From Methylomonas sp. (GTDB lineage: Bacteria > Pseudomonadota > Gammaproteobacteria > Methylococcales > Methylomonadaceae): 23,775 nucleotides of DNA. The translations under genes and the position numbers were made by a program. The stretch covers positions 1 through 23,775 of the forward strand of contig JALSIU010000107.1 in NCBI GenBank assembly GCA_026989715.1, given 5' to 3'. The notes beneath the pieces are model-generated. The model had not been told where the DNA came from, did no database searches, and saw nothing but the letters and a program-made list of their open reading frames with translations. Below, piece after piece: positions 12,931 to 21,993 of this stretch (position 1 is the stretch's first letter; each line of letters begins with the position of its first letter).

Positions 12931-14760
12931 TTACTCTACAGTCACTGACTTTGCCAGGTTACGCGGCTGATCCACATCAGTCCCTTTCAATACTGCGACA
13001 TGATACGATAGTAACTGCAATGGAATAATATAGACAATCGGTGCAATCAAATTATTAACTTTAGGTACACGTACGATTTGTACATTTTCATCTGCTTCGG
13101 TCACAATGGATTCATCTAAAAAAACTATCAATTGCCCACCACGCGCACTTACTTCTTGAATATTAGATTTTAATTTTTCCAATAAACTATTATTAGGTGC
13201 TACCGTAATCACCGGCATTTCTGAATCAATCAAAGCAAGCGGTCCATGCTTTAATTCTCCGGCTGGGTAGGCTTCAGCATGTATATAGGAAATTTCTTTT
13301 AGCTTTAAAGCGCCTTCCATTGCAATAGGGTAATGAGAGCCACGCCCTAAAAATAAAGCATGGTTTTTCTCAGCAAATTGTTCGGATAAAGCTTCAATTT
13401 CTTGATCTATCTGCAAGACATTTTCAATAAGGCCAGGCAATTGAAATAACTCAGAGGTAATTTGTGCTTCTTTTTCTGCACTCAGTGCAAAACGTCGTCC
13501 TAACGCAATCACTAATAACATTAAAGTCACTAACTGCGTTGTAAAAGCTTTTGTTGAGGCAACACCAATTTCAGGCCCCGCCCTGGTCATCAACACTAAG
13601 TCAGATTCACGCACCAACGAACTTTCAGGAACATTACAAATACTTAAAGAATATTTTGCACCTAAACGTTTTGCCTCTAATAATGCTGCCAAAGTATCTG
13701 CCGTTTCTCCCGACTGCGAAATAGTTACCACTAAGGTATCTTCTGACAGTATCGGTTCACGATAACGAAATTCACTGGCAACATCTATATGACAAGGAAC
13801 ACGTGCTAGCTTTTCAAACCAATACTTAGCAACTAAACCGGAATGATAACTGGTACCACAAGCTAGTATTTGTACAGATTTAACTTGCTTAAAAACATCA
13901 GCTGCATTGTGCCCAAAAGCATTATCTTGCAATCTATTATTAATAAACCGCCCTTCTAATGTTTCTGCAACGGCTCTCGGTTGCTCATATATCTCTTTAA
14001 GCATATAGTGCCGATAACCAGCCTTATCAACGGCATCCGATTTTAGGCTACTTTCTTTAATTTCGCGCTCAACAATTTGATCCGTCTGATCATAAATAAC
14101 CAAACTATCCGTGGTAATTTCTGCTATATCGCCTTCTTCTAAAAAGATAAAACGCTGCGTCACCGGCAACAATGCCGTAACATCAGAGGCAATAAAATAC
14201 TCGCCAATACCGACTCCGATCACTAACGGACTCCCTTTGCGACAGGTTACTAAAGTATTAGCATCCTCGTTACTCACAACACCTAAAGCATAAGCTCCTT
14301 CTAAATGCTTAATCGTATTTTTAACGGCTTGCAATAAGTTATCACATTGCTCTAACTCATGATAAACCTGGTGAGCAATAACTTCCGTATCGGTCTCAGA
14401 GGTAAAGGTATAACCTTGTTCTTTTTGTGTTTGTCGTAGACTTTCATGATTTTCAATAATACCATTATGTACCACAGCTACTTTATTATTACACACATGT
14501 GGGTGCGCATTAACGGTACTGGGCTTACCATGGGTTGCCCAACGCGTATGCGCTATACCGATATTGCCCGAAAAAGGTTCTGCCGCCAACAAATCTTCTA
14601 AGCCTTTGACCTTACCTATTTGTCGCTGCCTATAAATTTTATCATCCGCAACAACAGCTAAACCGGCGGAGTCATAACCTCGATACTCGAGCCTTTTCAA
14701 ACCTTCGATTAAAATAGGCACAACATTTCTTTGGGCAATACCCCCAACTATTCCACACAT
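12931..14760 (-). CDS. glmS: Glutamine--fructose-6-phosphate aminotransferase (isomerizing)
   Basis: A 609-residue enzyme that makes glucosamine-6-phosphate from fructose-6-phosphate and glutamine, the entry step to UDP-GlcNAc. The N-terminal glutaminase domain begins MCGIVGGIA, with catalytic Cys2 exposed after Met removal. GLKRLEYRGYDSAG and HTRWATHGKPS are typical. Two SIS isomerase domains follow (ACGTSYHSG, TISQSGETADTLAAL, LGRGSHYPIAMEGALKLKE), and it ends QPRNLAKSVTVE as usual. It starts one base after the glmU stop, and its AAGGAGT Shine-Dalgarno lies inside the glmU end, so translation is coupled. In enterobacteria, small RNAs act on glmS mRNA; the short junction here leaves little room for such sites. 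Confidence 0.98.
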   Translation of the reverse strand: MCGIVGGIAQRNVVPILIEGLKRLEYRGYDSAGLAVVADDKIYRQRQIGKVKGLEDLLAAEPFSGNIGIAHTRWATHGKPSTVNAHPHVCNNKVAVVHNGIIENHESLRQTQKEQGYTFTSETDTEVIAHQVYHELEQCDNLLQAVKNTIKHLEGAYALGVVSNEDANTLVTCRKGSPLVIGVGIGEYFIASDVTALLPVTQRFIFLEEGDIAEITTDSLVIYDQTDQIVEREIKESSLKSDAVDKAGYRHYMLKEIYEQPRAVAETLEGRFINNRLQDNAFGHNAADVFKQVKSVQILACGTSYHSGLVAKYWFEKLARVPCHIDVASEFRYREPILSEDTLVVTISQSGETADTLAALLEAKRLGAKYSLSICNVPESSLVRESDLVLMTRAGPEIGVASTKAFTTQLVTLMLLVIALGRRFALSAEKEAQITSELFQLPGLIENVLQIDQEIEALSEQFAEKNHALFLGRGSHYPIAMEGALKLKEISYIHAEAYPAGELKHGPLALIDSEMPVITVAPNNSLLEKLKSNIQEVSARGGQLIVFLDESIVTEADENVQIVRVPKVNNLIAPIVYIIPLQLLSYHVAVLKGTDVDQPRNLAKSVTVE

Positions 14761-14761
14761 A

Positions 14762-16132
14762 TTACGACTCCTTTTTAACTGGACGTTGCCAATTTTTTAT
14801 GCTCAGTTGTTTTGCTCTAGATAACGTCAATTGACTTGCTGGCGCATCTTTAGTAATCGTTGCACCCGCCCCAATCGTTGCATTTTTTCCTACCGTCACA
14901 GGGGCAATAAGCTGAGTGTCCGAACCAATAAAAGCGCCATCTTCAATAACGGTTCTAAACTTATTGACACCATCATAATTACAGGTAATTGTTCCGGCAC
15001 CAATATTGACTTTACTGCCGATGCTTGCATCACCAATATAACTTAAATGGTTGATTTTACTTCCCTGTGCAACGGTCGCTTTTTTAATTTCCACAAAATT
15101 ACCAATATGCACTTGCTCTGCTAATTCTGCCTGCGGTCGCAGTCTAGCAAAAGGACCGATTCGACTGCCTGCACCAATGCTCGCATTATCAATAATACAA
15201 TTAGCTAAAATTTCCACATCATCTGCAATAATAGAATTATTGATGAGGGTATTTGCACCAATCTTTACATTATTGCCTATCGAATTATTGCCTTCAAAAA
15301 TGACATTAATATCAACTGAAATATCTTGCCCCAAAGCATCAAAGCCCCCTCGACAATCCACTCTTGCAGGGTCAAGCAGTGTTACACCAGCTGCCATTAA
15401 TTTATCTGCTTGTAAGTTTTGATAAACCCTTTCGAGGTAACTGAGCTGCTTACGGTTATTAACCCCCATGACCTCATCAGGGCACTCAGGCTGACTTGTT
15501 TTCACTTCAATACCCTCATTAACAGCCATTTCAATAACATCTGTCAGGTAAAATTCTTGTTGTGCATTACTGTTATCGAGTTGTGCAATCCACGCTTTTA
15601 ACTTATCCCCTTTTGCTGCCAATATCCCCGTATTCACTTCTTTTATTTGATGCTCTTGGTCTGTTGCATCTTTATGCTCAACAATACGAATAACATTACC
15701 GGCACTATCTCTGACAATTCGGCCATAGCCTGATGGGTCATCTAAGTTGACAGTCAATAACGCCATACTATGTGCTGATACATGCTGCAATAGTCCAGTA
15801 ATAGACTCTTTTGATAATAAAGGCACATCACCATATAAAATCAACACCGTGTCATCATTATTCAGCAAGCTATCTGCTTGCAATACCGCATGCCCCGTAC
15901 CTAATTGTTGTTTTTGCTCAATCCATTGTGCATCTAAAGCCGCCAATGCTTGCTTAACCTGTTCACCACCATGTCCATAGATAATAATGACTTCATTATT
16001 ATCTATGGACTGACTCGTATCATACACATGTTGCAGTAAACTACGATTAGCCACTTTATGCAGTACTTTAGGCATCGCCGAACGCATACGCGTACCTTGT
16101 CCGGCAGCTAATATAAGGGTCTTCACAGTCAT
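14762..16132 (-). CDS. glmU: Bifunctional GlmU: GlcN-1-P acetyltransferase / GlcNAc-1-P uridylyltransferase
   Basis: A 456-residue enzyme for the last two steps to UDP-GlcNAc, the precursor of peptidoglycan and lipid A. The N-terminal pyrophosphorylase domain (about 1-228) opens with LILAAGQGTRMRSAMPKVLHKVA, the nucleotide-binding loop, and contains LYGDVPLL. The C-terminal half (about 250-456) is a left-handed beta helix of hexapeptide repeats (such as IGNNVKIGANTLINNSIIADDVEI) with the acetyltransferase active site around NYDGVNKFRTVIEDGAFIGSD. The length equals that of E. coli GlmU. ATG 16132 is preceded by an AAGGAAAAA Shine-Dalgarno. It is transcribed with glmS. Confidence 0.98.
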   Translation of the reverse strand: MTVKTLILAAGQGTRMRSAMPKVLHKVANRSLLQHVYDTSQSIDNNEVIIIYGHGGEQVKQALAALDAQWIEQKQQLGTGHAVLQADSLLNNDDTVLILYGDVPLLSKESITGLLQHVSAHSMALLTVNLDDPSGYGRIVRDSAGNVIRIVEHKDATDQEHQIKEVNTGILAAKGDKLKAWIAQLDNSNAQQEFYLTDVIEMAVNEGIEVKTSQPECPDEVMGVNNRKQLSYLERVYQNLQADKLMAAGVTLLDPARVDCRGGFDALGQDISVDINVIFEGNNSIGNNVKIGANTLINNSIIADDVEILANCIIDNASIGAGSRIGPFARLRPQAELAEQVHIGNFVEIKKATVAQGSKINHLSYIGDASIGSKVNIGAGTITCNYDGVNKFRTVIEDGAFIGSDTQLIAPVTVGKNATIGAGATITKDAPASQLTLSRAKQLSIKNWQRPVKKES

Positions 16133-16167
16133 TAAATTTTTCCTTGTCGTCTCTTCAGAAAATTTGC

Positions 16168-16176
16168 ATTATACCA
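16168..16176 (-). promoter_or_regulatory. Extended -10 promoter of glmUS
   Basis: The minus strand reads TGGTATAAT, an extended -10 (TGnTATAAT), with the hexamer at 16173-16168. It is 35 bp before the glmU ATG and downstream of the atp terminator. No clear -35 is present, which is normal for extended -10 promoters. It would allow glmUS to be expressed independently of the atp operon. Confidence 0.5.
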
Positions 16177-16233
16177 ATTATGTTTTCTATCAATATTAGT
16201 CTAGTCCGCGTAAATTACCATATCATTAAAAAC

Positions 16234-16271
16234 AAAAAAGCCCGATAACGCAAGCGCTACCAGGCTTTTTT
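16234..16271 (-). terminator. Intrinsic terminator of the atp operon
   Basis: The outer arms AAAAAAGCC (16234-16242) and GGCTTTTTT (16263-16271) are perfect complements. Inside, an imperfect extension around GCGC continues the stem. It lies 36 bp after the atpC stop and before the glmU promoter. Because both flanks are homopolymers it could stop transcription in either direction. Confidence 0.85.
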
Positions 16272-16306
16272 GAACGAACACCTAATATTTTATAAACTAC
16301 CTTATA

Positions 16307-16729
16307 TTAAGAGCCGCGTTTTTTGAGTCTATCCAGAGCTCTCAATTGCATCATCGCTACAGCTAATTGGGCTTGAGCAGTTGCATAATCAATTTTACCG
16401 GACTTGTCACTCAATGCCTCTTCAGCTTTTGCTTTTGCTTCTAGCGCGGCTGCTTCATCAATATCTTTTGCTCTTATAGCAGTATCAGCTAGCACAGTCA
16501 CTAAATGTGGCTGTACCTCTAATAATCCACCCGAAACGAAATATTCCTGAGTTTCAGTATCACTTACTTTTACACGAACTTCACCAGGATTTAATTTAGA
16601 TATTAATGGCGCATGACGTGGTGATATACCTACTTCACCAAGCTCAGCAGGAGCAAAAACCATTTCTGCAAGCCCAGAAAAAATTTCTTTTTCTGCACTT
16701 ACAATATCTACATGTACTGTCATAGCCAT
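16307..16729 (-). CDS. atpC: F1Fo ATP synthase subunit epsilon
   Basis: A 140-residue central-stalk subunit that couples rotation and inhibits hydrolysis through its C-terminal helices. The N-terminal beta sandwich includes VHVDIVSAEKEIFSGLAEMVFAPAELGEVGISPRHAPLIS and the GGLLEVQPHLVTVLADTAIRAKDID segment. The C-terminal helical hairpin (about 90-140) is alanine-rich. The start at 16729 is supported by TAGGT 6-9 bases upstream; a second in-frame ATG two codons on could also serve. It is the last gene of the operon, 21 bp after atpD. Confidence 0.97.
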   Translation of the reverse strand: MAMTVHVDIVSAEKEIFSGLAEMVFAPAELGEVGISPRHAPLISKLNPGEVRVKVSDTETQEYFVSGGLLEVQPHLVTVLADTAIRAKDIDEAAALEAKAKAEEALSDKSGKIDYATAQAQLAVAMMQLRALDRLKKRGS

Positions 16730-16750
16730 AATATTACCTATTAATATAGA

Positions 16751-18127
16751 TTACATGCCTTTTGCTTTTTCTACGGCTTCATCTATCGTACCCACCATAT
16801 AGAAAGCTTGCTCAGGAAGGTCATCATACTCACCCGCAATAATACCTTTAAAACCGGCAATCGTATCTTTTAATGAGACATATTTACCTGGCGCACCAGT
16901 AAAAACTTCAGCAACGAAGAAAGGTTGCGATAAGAAACGCTGTATTTTACGTGCTCTCGTTACAGTTAGTTTATCTTCTTCAGATAACTCATCCATACCT
17001 AGAATCGCAATAATATCACGCAACTCCTTATAACGCTGTAATAAACCTTGTACACCACGCGCCACCTCATAATGCTCATCACCAATCACTAAAGGATCTA
17101 ACTGACGACTACTTGAATCTAGTGGGTCAATCGCAGGGTAAATACCTAGCTCAGCAATTTGACGTGATAGTACAACTGTCGCATCTAAATGCGCGAAAGT
17201 CGTTGCAGGCGATGGATCTGTTAAATCATCCGCAGGTACATAAACCGCTTGGATTGAAGTAATAGACCCTGTTTTAGTTGACGTAATACGCTCTTGCAAT
17301 ACACCCATTTCTTCAGCCAGTGTAGGCTGATACCCTACCGCTGATGGCATACGACCTAATAGTGCTGATACTTCTGTTCCCGCAAGTGTATAACGATAGA
17401 TGTTATCAACAAAGAATAATACATCACGCCCTTCTTCACGGAAATATTCCGCCATTGTCAAGCCCGTTAACGCAACACGTAATCTATTACCTGGTGGCTC
17501 ATTCATTTGACCGTAAACCAATGATACTTTATCAATTACGTTTGAATCTGTCATTTCGTGGTAGAAGTCATTACCCTCACGAGTACGTTCTCCAACACCG
17601 GCAAATACAGAAAACCCACTGTGCTCAATCGCAATATTACGAATAAGCTCCATCATGTTAACCGTTTTACCAACACCCGCTCCACCGAATAGTCCAACTT
17701 TACCCCCTTTAGCGAACGGGCATACCAAGTCAATAACTTTAATACCCGTCTCTAAAAGCTCATTAGCTGGTGCCTGCTCATCATAAGAAGGTGCTTCACG
17801 ATGAATCACCCACTTATCTTCTTCACCAATAGGACCTTTCTCATCAATAGGATTTCCTAGAACGTCCATAATACGTCCTAAGGTTTTTTGCCCGACAGGC
17901 ACTTTAATCGCTTCACCAGAATTTTTAACTTCCAGTCCACGACTTAAGCCATCTGTAGTCCCCATAGCAATGGAGCGAACCACGCCATCCCCAATTTGTT
18001 GCTGAACTTCTAAAGTCAGCCCTGCACTTTCTACATTAAGTGCGTCATAAACTTTTGGTAACGATTCCCGTGGAAATTCCACATCCACGACCGCACCAAT
18101 AATTTGAACGATTTTACCCGAACTCAT
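16751..18127 (-). CDS. atpD: F1Fo ATP synthase subunit beta (catalytic)
   Basis: A 458-residue catalytic subunit. It has the Walker A motif GGAGVGKT (148-155), the catalytic glutamate E180 in GVGERTREG, the Walker B region VLFFVDNIYRY, the signature PAIDPLDSSSRQLDP and the DELSEEDKL segment that interacts with gamma/epsilon. Sequence and length track E. coli AtpD closely, with no missing motif. The ATG at 18127 follows an AGAGGA Shine-Dalgarno. It is located between atpG (36 bp) and atpC (21 bp). Confidence 0.99.
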   Translation of the reverse strand: MSSGKIVQIIGAVVDVEFPRESLPKVYDALNVESAGLTLEVQQQIGDGVVRSIAMGTTDGLSRGLEVKNSGEAIKVPVGQKTLGRIMDVLGNPIDEKGPIGEEDKWVIHREAPSYDEQAPANELLETGIKVIDLVCPFAKGGKVGLFGGAGVGKTVNMMELIRNIAIEHSGFSVFAGVGERTREGNDFYHEMTDSNVIDKVSLVYGQMNEPPGNRLRVALTGLTMAEYFREEGRDVLFFVDNIYRYTLAGTEVSALLGRMPSAVGYQPTLAEEMGVLQERITSTKTGSITSIQAVYVPADDLTDPSPATTFAHLDATVVLSRQIAELGIYPAIDPLDSSSRQLDPLVIGDEHYEVARGVQGLLQRYKELRDIIAILGMDELSEEDKLTVTRARKIQRFLSQPFFVAEVFTGAPGKYVSLKDTIAGFKGIIAGEYDDLPEQAFYMVGTIDEAVEKAKGM

Positions 18128-18163
18128 TGTGTCGTCCTCTTAAATACTGTGTTGCTTGCAAGC

Positions 18164-19030
18164 CTAAACCGCTGCCGCACCAGCTACAATTTCTGAAATT
18201 TCCTGAGTAATTGCTGCTTGTCTTGCTTTATTATAAACAAGTTGCAATTCATCAATAAGATTTCCTGCGTTATCAGATGCACTCTTCATAGCAACCATTC
18301 TAGCCGCTTGCTCACAGGCATTATTTTCAACCAAACCTTGATAAACAATAGATTCTATATAACGAGTCAACAGGTTATCCAATACTTCTTTAGCATCAGG
18401 CTCATACAAATAGTCCCAATAGCCTTTTAAATCATCGGTTTCCAACTCAGTTGCCACAACAGGAAGTAATTTTTCAACGGTGGGTGCTTGCGTCATAGTG
18501 TTAACAAACTCATTGTACATAATATGCAGTTCGTCAATTGTGCCGGCATGATAAGCATCCAGCATCACCTTAATCACGCCAATAACATCCTGCAAATGCG
18601 GTGAATCACCTAATTTAGCAGCCTGACCCACAAGATTTGTCTCTAAGCGGCTAAAAAAACTTGCGCTTTTGCCACCAATAGTACAAATATCAACCTCAAT
18701 ATTATCACCGTCCCACTGAGTAAATTGCTTAAGCGTTTTTCTGAATAAATTTGAATTCAGACCACCACATAAGCCCCGATCAGAACTAATAACAATAACA
18801 CCAACTCGCTTTACTTCACGTTCAACAAGAAAAGGATGTTTATACTCAGGATTAGCATGTGCCAGATGTTTAATAATCTGACTAATCTTTTTTGAGTAAG
18901 GGCGTGTTGCCTCCATCCGTTCCTTTGTTTTACGCATTTTACTTGCAGCAACCATTTCCATCGCTCGCGTAATCTTCTGAGTATTTTTAATACTCGAGAT
19001 CTGCGTACGTATCTCTTTACCAACAGCCAT
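18164..19030 (-). CDS. atpG: F1Fo ATP synthase subunit gamma
   Basis: A 288-residue rotor shaft. The N-terminal helix MAVGKEIRTQISSIKNTQKITRAMEMVAASKMRK and the C-terminal helix ARMVAMKSASDNAGNLIDELQLVYNKARQAAITQEISEIVAGAAAV form the coiled coil inside the alpha3beta3 ring. The middle Rossmann-like part contains SDRGLCGGLNSN. The length matches E. coli (287). It starts 11 bp after atpA. Confidence 0.98.
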   Translation of the reverse strand: MAVGKEIRTQISSIKNTQKITRAMEMVAASKMRKTKERMEATRPYSKKISQIIKHLAHANPEYKHPFLVEREVKRVGVIVISSDRGLCGGLNSNLFRKTLKQFTQWDGDNIEVDICTIGGKSASFFSRLETNLVGQAAKLGDSPHLQDVIGVIKVMLDAYHAGTIDELHIMYNEFVNTMTQAPTVEKLLPVVATELETDDLKGYWDYLYEPDAKEVLDNLLTRYIESIVYQGLVENNACEQAARMVAMKSASDNAGNLIDELQLVYNKARQAAITQEISEIVAGAAAV

Positions 19031-19041
19031 TTGCGGCCCCT

Positions 19042-20583
19042 TTACCAGCTACTTGTTTTAATGAAACTCTCAATAGCAGTTTTCATGCCTTGTTTTATTT
19101 CATCATTAAAATCGCCTTTCTCGTTAATCTTGGCCATCAAATCAGGTTGCTCCGACTTTAAGTAGGATTGTAATGCATCTTCAAAGTCACGTACTTTATT
19201 GACTTCCAAATCATCCAAGAAACCCTCATTTGCAGCAAACAAAGAAACAGCCATTTGTGCAACTGACATAGGAGAGTACTGATTTTGCTTCATTAACTCA
19301 GTCACTCGCTGACCACGTTCAATTTGCTTACGTGTTGCTTCATCAAGGTCAGAAGCAAACTGAGCAAAAGCAGCCAATTCGCGATATTGAGCCAAATCAA
19401 GACGAATCCCTCCCCCTAATTTCTTAATGACTTTCGTTTGTGCAGCCCCCCCTACTCGAGACACTGATAAACCCGCATTAACCGCAGGACGTATACCCGC
19501 GTTAAATAAGTCAGATTCAAGAAAAATCTGCCCATCCGTAATCGAAATGACGTTAGTCGGTACGAATGCCGATACATCACCACCTTGGGTTTCAATAATG
19601 GGTAGCGCAGTTAATGACCCTGTTTTACCTTTTACTTTGCCGTTAGTTAGCTTTTCTACTTCATCAGCGTTTATACGCGAAGCACGCTCTAATAAGCGTG
19701 AATGAATATAGAAAACATCTCCAGGATAGGCTTCACGACCTGGTGGACGACGCAATAACAATGACATTTGACGATAAGCCCAAGCTTGTTTAGTCAAATC
19801 ATCATAAATAATCAGTGCATCTTCACCTAAATCTCTGAAGTACTCACCCATTGAACAGCCTGTATATGGTGCAATAAACTGCAGTGCCGCTGACTCAGAT
19901 GCAGTCGCAGAAACAACAATCGTATGTTCCATTGCGCCATGCTCTTCTAATTTACGCACTACATTAGCAATTGACGAACGTTTTTGACCAATCGCAACAT
20001 AGATACATTTAACACCCGTACCTTTTTGATTGATAATTGCATCAACAGCAATAGCTGTTTTACCTGTTTGGCGATCACCGATAATCAACTCACGCTGGCC
20101 ACGACCAACAGGAATCATCGAATCGATTGATTTTAAGCCTAGTTGTACAGGTTGATCAACAGATTGTCTGGCAATAACGCCTGGTGCAATTTTTTCTACC
20201 GGTGACATTAGATTTGTATCTATTTCACCTTTGCCATCGATAGGGTTACCCAACGCATCTACAACACGGCCAAGCAATGCCTCACCAACAGGTACTTCTA
20301 AAATTTTACCCGTACATTTGACTGTATCGCCTTCCGTGATATGTTGGTAAGCACCTAACATAACCACACCGACAGAATCTCTTTCTAAGTTCAAAGCCAT
20401 GCCGTAAGAGTCGCCAGGGAATTCAAGCATTTCACCTTGCATTACTTCAGACAACCCATGAACTCTCACAATACCGTCAGCAACACTCACTACAGTGCCT
20501 TCCGTATGCGCTTCGACGTTAACGTCAAAATTTTCGATCCGTTTCTTAATCAGATCACTTATTTCAGATGGATTTAATTGCAT
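19042..20583 (-). CDS. atpA: F1Fo ATP synthase subunit alpha
   Basis: A 513-residue non-catalytic nucleotide-binding subunit. It has the Walker A motif GDRQTGKT (169-176), the conserved arginine finger R376 in SVSRVGGAAQTK, and the family signature PAVNAGLSVS. The N-terminus MQLNPSEISDLIKKRIENF is the piece that binds the delta subunit. The length equals that of E. coli AtpA. It lies 21 bp after atpH and 11 bp before atpG, within the continuous operon. Confidence 0.99.
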   Translation of the reverse strand: MQLNPSEISDLIKKRIENFDVNVEAHTEGTVVSVADGIVRVHGLSEVMQGEMLEFPGDSYGMALNLERDSVGVVMLGAYQHITEGDTVKCTGKILEVPVGEALLGRVVDALGNPIDGKGEIDTNLMSPVEKIAPGVIARQSVDQPVQLGLKSIDSMIPVGRGQRELIIGDRQTGKTAIAVDAIINQKGTGVKCIYVAIGQKRSSIANVVRKLEEHGAMEHTIVVSATASESAALQFIAPYTGCSMGEYFRDLGEDALIIYDDLTKQAWAYRQMSLLLRRPPGREAYPGDVFYIHSRLLERASRINADEVEKLTNGKVKGKTGSLTALPIIETQGGDVSAFVPTNVISITDGQIFLESDLFNAGIRPAVNAGLSVSRVGGAAQTKVIKKLGGGIRLDLAQYRELAAFAQFASDLDEATRKQIERGQRVTELMKQNQYSPMSVAQMAVSLFAANEGFLDDLEVNKVRDFEDALQSYLKSEQPDLMAKINEKGDFNDEIKQGMKTAIESFIKTSSW

Positions 20584-20604
20584 ATTTTTTCTCAGTCTAA
20601 GCTG

Positions 20605-21135
20605 TTAGATCCTTTTAGCTAGTTGTTGAAGTTGACCACTAATAGAGCCGTCAATCACACTGTCGCCTGCTTTTACTAAAAAGCCACCAATTAAAGTTTT
20701 ATCAATACTTGTACTGATATTCACTTTTTTATTAAGCTTCTTTTTTAGTGATGTCGCAAAGCTCTGTTCTTCCGCTTTCGTTAAGGCATAAGCAGTTATA
20801 ACATCAACATCAACGTAACCTTCATCTTCAGCTTTATAATTCTCGAATAATTCCGCAATTTGTGGTGCTAAGGTTAATCTTCCATTTTCTACCAATAGTT
20901 TAAGAAAATTATTAGCTTCCCCATTAAATTGCTCCTGACAAATATCTAACAATAATTTTGTTAATTTATCTTGACCAACGCGTGGGTTATTCACAATTGC
21001 AGCTAAGCTATCATCTTGCACGATAGCAGCTAAAAAAGCTAAGGTATCAGACCATTCCTGAGAATTTCCCGCCTCTTTTGCTCTTTTAAAAACTGCCTCT
21101 GCATACGGTCTTGCCAAAGTTGCTAATTCACTCAT
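20605..21135 (-). CDS. atpH: F1Fo ATP synthase subunit delta
   Basis: A 176-residue stator subunit that joins the top of F1 to the b dimer. The N-terminal helical domain begins MSELATLARPYAEAVFKRAKEAG. The conserved C-terminal block KVNISTSIDKTLIGGFLVKAGDSVIDGSISGQLQQLAKRI is the OSCP/delta signature. The ATG shares base 21135 with the atpF stop (TAATG), so the two are translationally coupled. Confidence 0.97.
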   Translation of the reverse strand: MSELATLARPYAEAVFKRAKEAGNSQEWSDTLAFLAAIVQDDSLAAIVNNPRVGQDKLTKLLLDICQEQFNGEANNFLKLLVENGRLTLAPQIAELFENYKAEDEGYVDVDVITAYALTKAEEQSFATSLKKKLNKKVNISTSIDKTLIGGFLVKAGDSVIDGSISGQLQQLAKRI

Positions 21136-21614
21136 TATGCTTGACCTAATTGCTCAGATACTTTGCCGATAAGCTCTTTATGCTTAGCCTTGTCAATTTC
21201 TTGCTGTAAAATTTGTCCAGCCGCTTTTAAGGCTAAGGCTGAAACTTCTTTACGCATTTGTTCTTGTGCTCTTTGCATTTCTTGTTCAATTTGCGCCTGA
21301 GCCGCCTCAATCAATCGTTCACCTTCTTTCTTTGCGGTGCCTTTTGACTCTTCAACGATCTCATTCGCACGTTTTTGCGCAAGATTTACAATATCAGCTG
21401 ATTGTTGTTTAGCTTCTTTCAAAACGTCTGCAGCTTTCTTTGCTGCCAACTCCATCTCTTCTTGACCTTTTTCGGCTGCAGCCAATCCTTCGGCGATTTT
21501 TGCTTTACGTTCTTCAATAGCTTCAATTAGTGGTGGCCAAATATACTTCATGGTAAACCATACCAGAAGTGTAAAGGTAATCATTTGACCGATTAGCGTA
21601 GCATTAATACTCAC
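21135..21614 (-). CDS. atpF: F1Fo ATP synthase subunit b
   Basis: A 159-residue peripheral-stalk subunit. One N-terminal membrane helix (about 5-25, LIGQMITFTLLVWFTMKYIW) is followed by the PPL hinge and a long charged coiled coil (about 30-150) rich in Ala, Lys, Glu and Gln, which dimerises and reaches to delta. The length and the start MSINATLIGQ match E. coli (156 residues). It follows atpE by 41 bp and overlaps atpH by one base. Confidence 0.97.
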   Translation of the reverse strand: MSINATLIGQMITFTLLVWFTMKYIWPPLIEAIEERKAKIAEGLAAAEKGQEEMELAAKKAADVLKEAKQQSADIVNLAQKRANEIVEESKGTAKKEGERLIEAAQAQIEQEMQRAQEQMRKEVSALALKAAGQILQQEIDKAKHKELIGKVSEQLGQA

Positions 21615-21655
21615 TAGCCTTCCTCATGTTGCTGTTAAAATAACTGACGAATGTC

Positions 21656-21940
21656 TTATCCTGCAACCGCTTCAACAGCCGATAAGAATGGGTTGGCAAA
21701 TGTAAAGAATAATGCCATACCAACACCAATCATAGTTACCGCATCCAATAGACCCGCAACAACAAACATCTTAACTTGTAACATAGGCACCATTTCAGGT
21801 TGACGCGCAGCCCCTTCAAGGAACTTTCCACCCAACAGGCCAAAGCCTATCGCAGTACCCATCGCACCCATACCTAAAACCAGACCCACTGCAATAGCAG
21901 TCATACCTTGTACATCAGCAATCAACGCTGCAAGTTCCAT
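21656..21940 (-). CDS. atpE: F1Fo ATP synthase subunit c
   Basis: A 94-residue proteolipid of the rotor ring. Two membrane helices (about 12-38 and 54-80) flank the cytoplasmic RQP loop (46-48). The ion-carrying carboxylate is D66 in AGLLDAVTMIGVG. The residue after it is Ala, and the extra polar ligands of sodium-type rings are absent, so proton coupling is expected. The ATG at 21940 has a strong GGAGG 4 bases upstream, the best ribosome site in this operon. This fits the need for many c copies per complex. Confidence 0.98.
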   Translation of the reverse strand: MELAALIADVQGMTAIAVGLVLGMGAMGTAIGFGLLGGKFLEGAARQPEMVPMLQVKMFVVAGLLDAVTMIGVGMALFFTFANPFLSAVEAVAG

Positions 21941-21993
21941 AATACCTCCAAAAGTATTGTTTTATTAAAATTAAAAAAAGAATTTATAGACCG

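Noticed and set aside
16161..16180. Second copy of the MITE end (ATACCAAT upstream of glmU)
   Set aside because: Only a few bases match the end sequence and no matching inverted partner is present. The stretch is better explained as the extended -10 promoter.
17344..17646. Plus-strand ORFs inside the core genes (for example opposite atpD, pheT, glmU and atpA)
   Set aside because: They are antisense frames of well-conserved genes and lack ribosome sites or family features.
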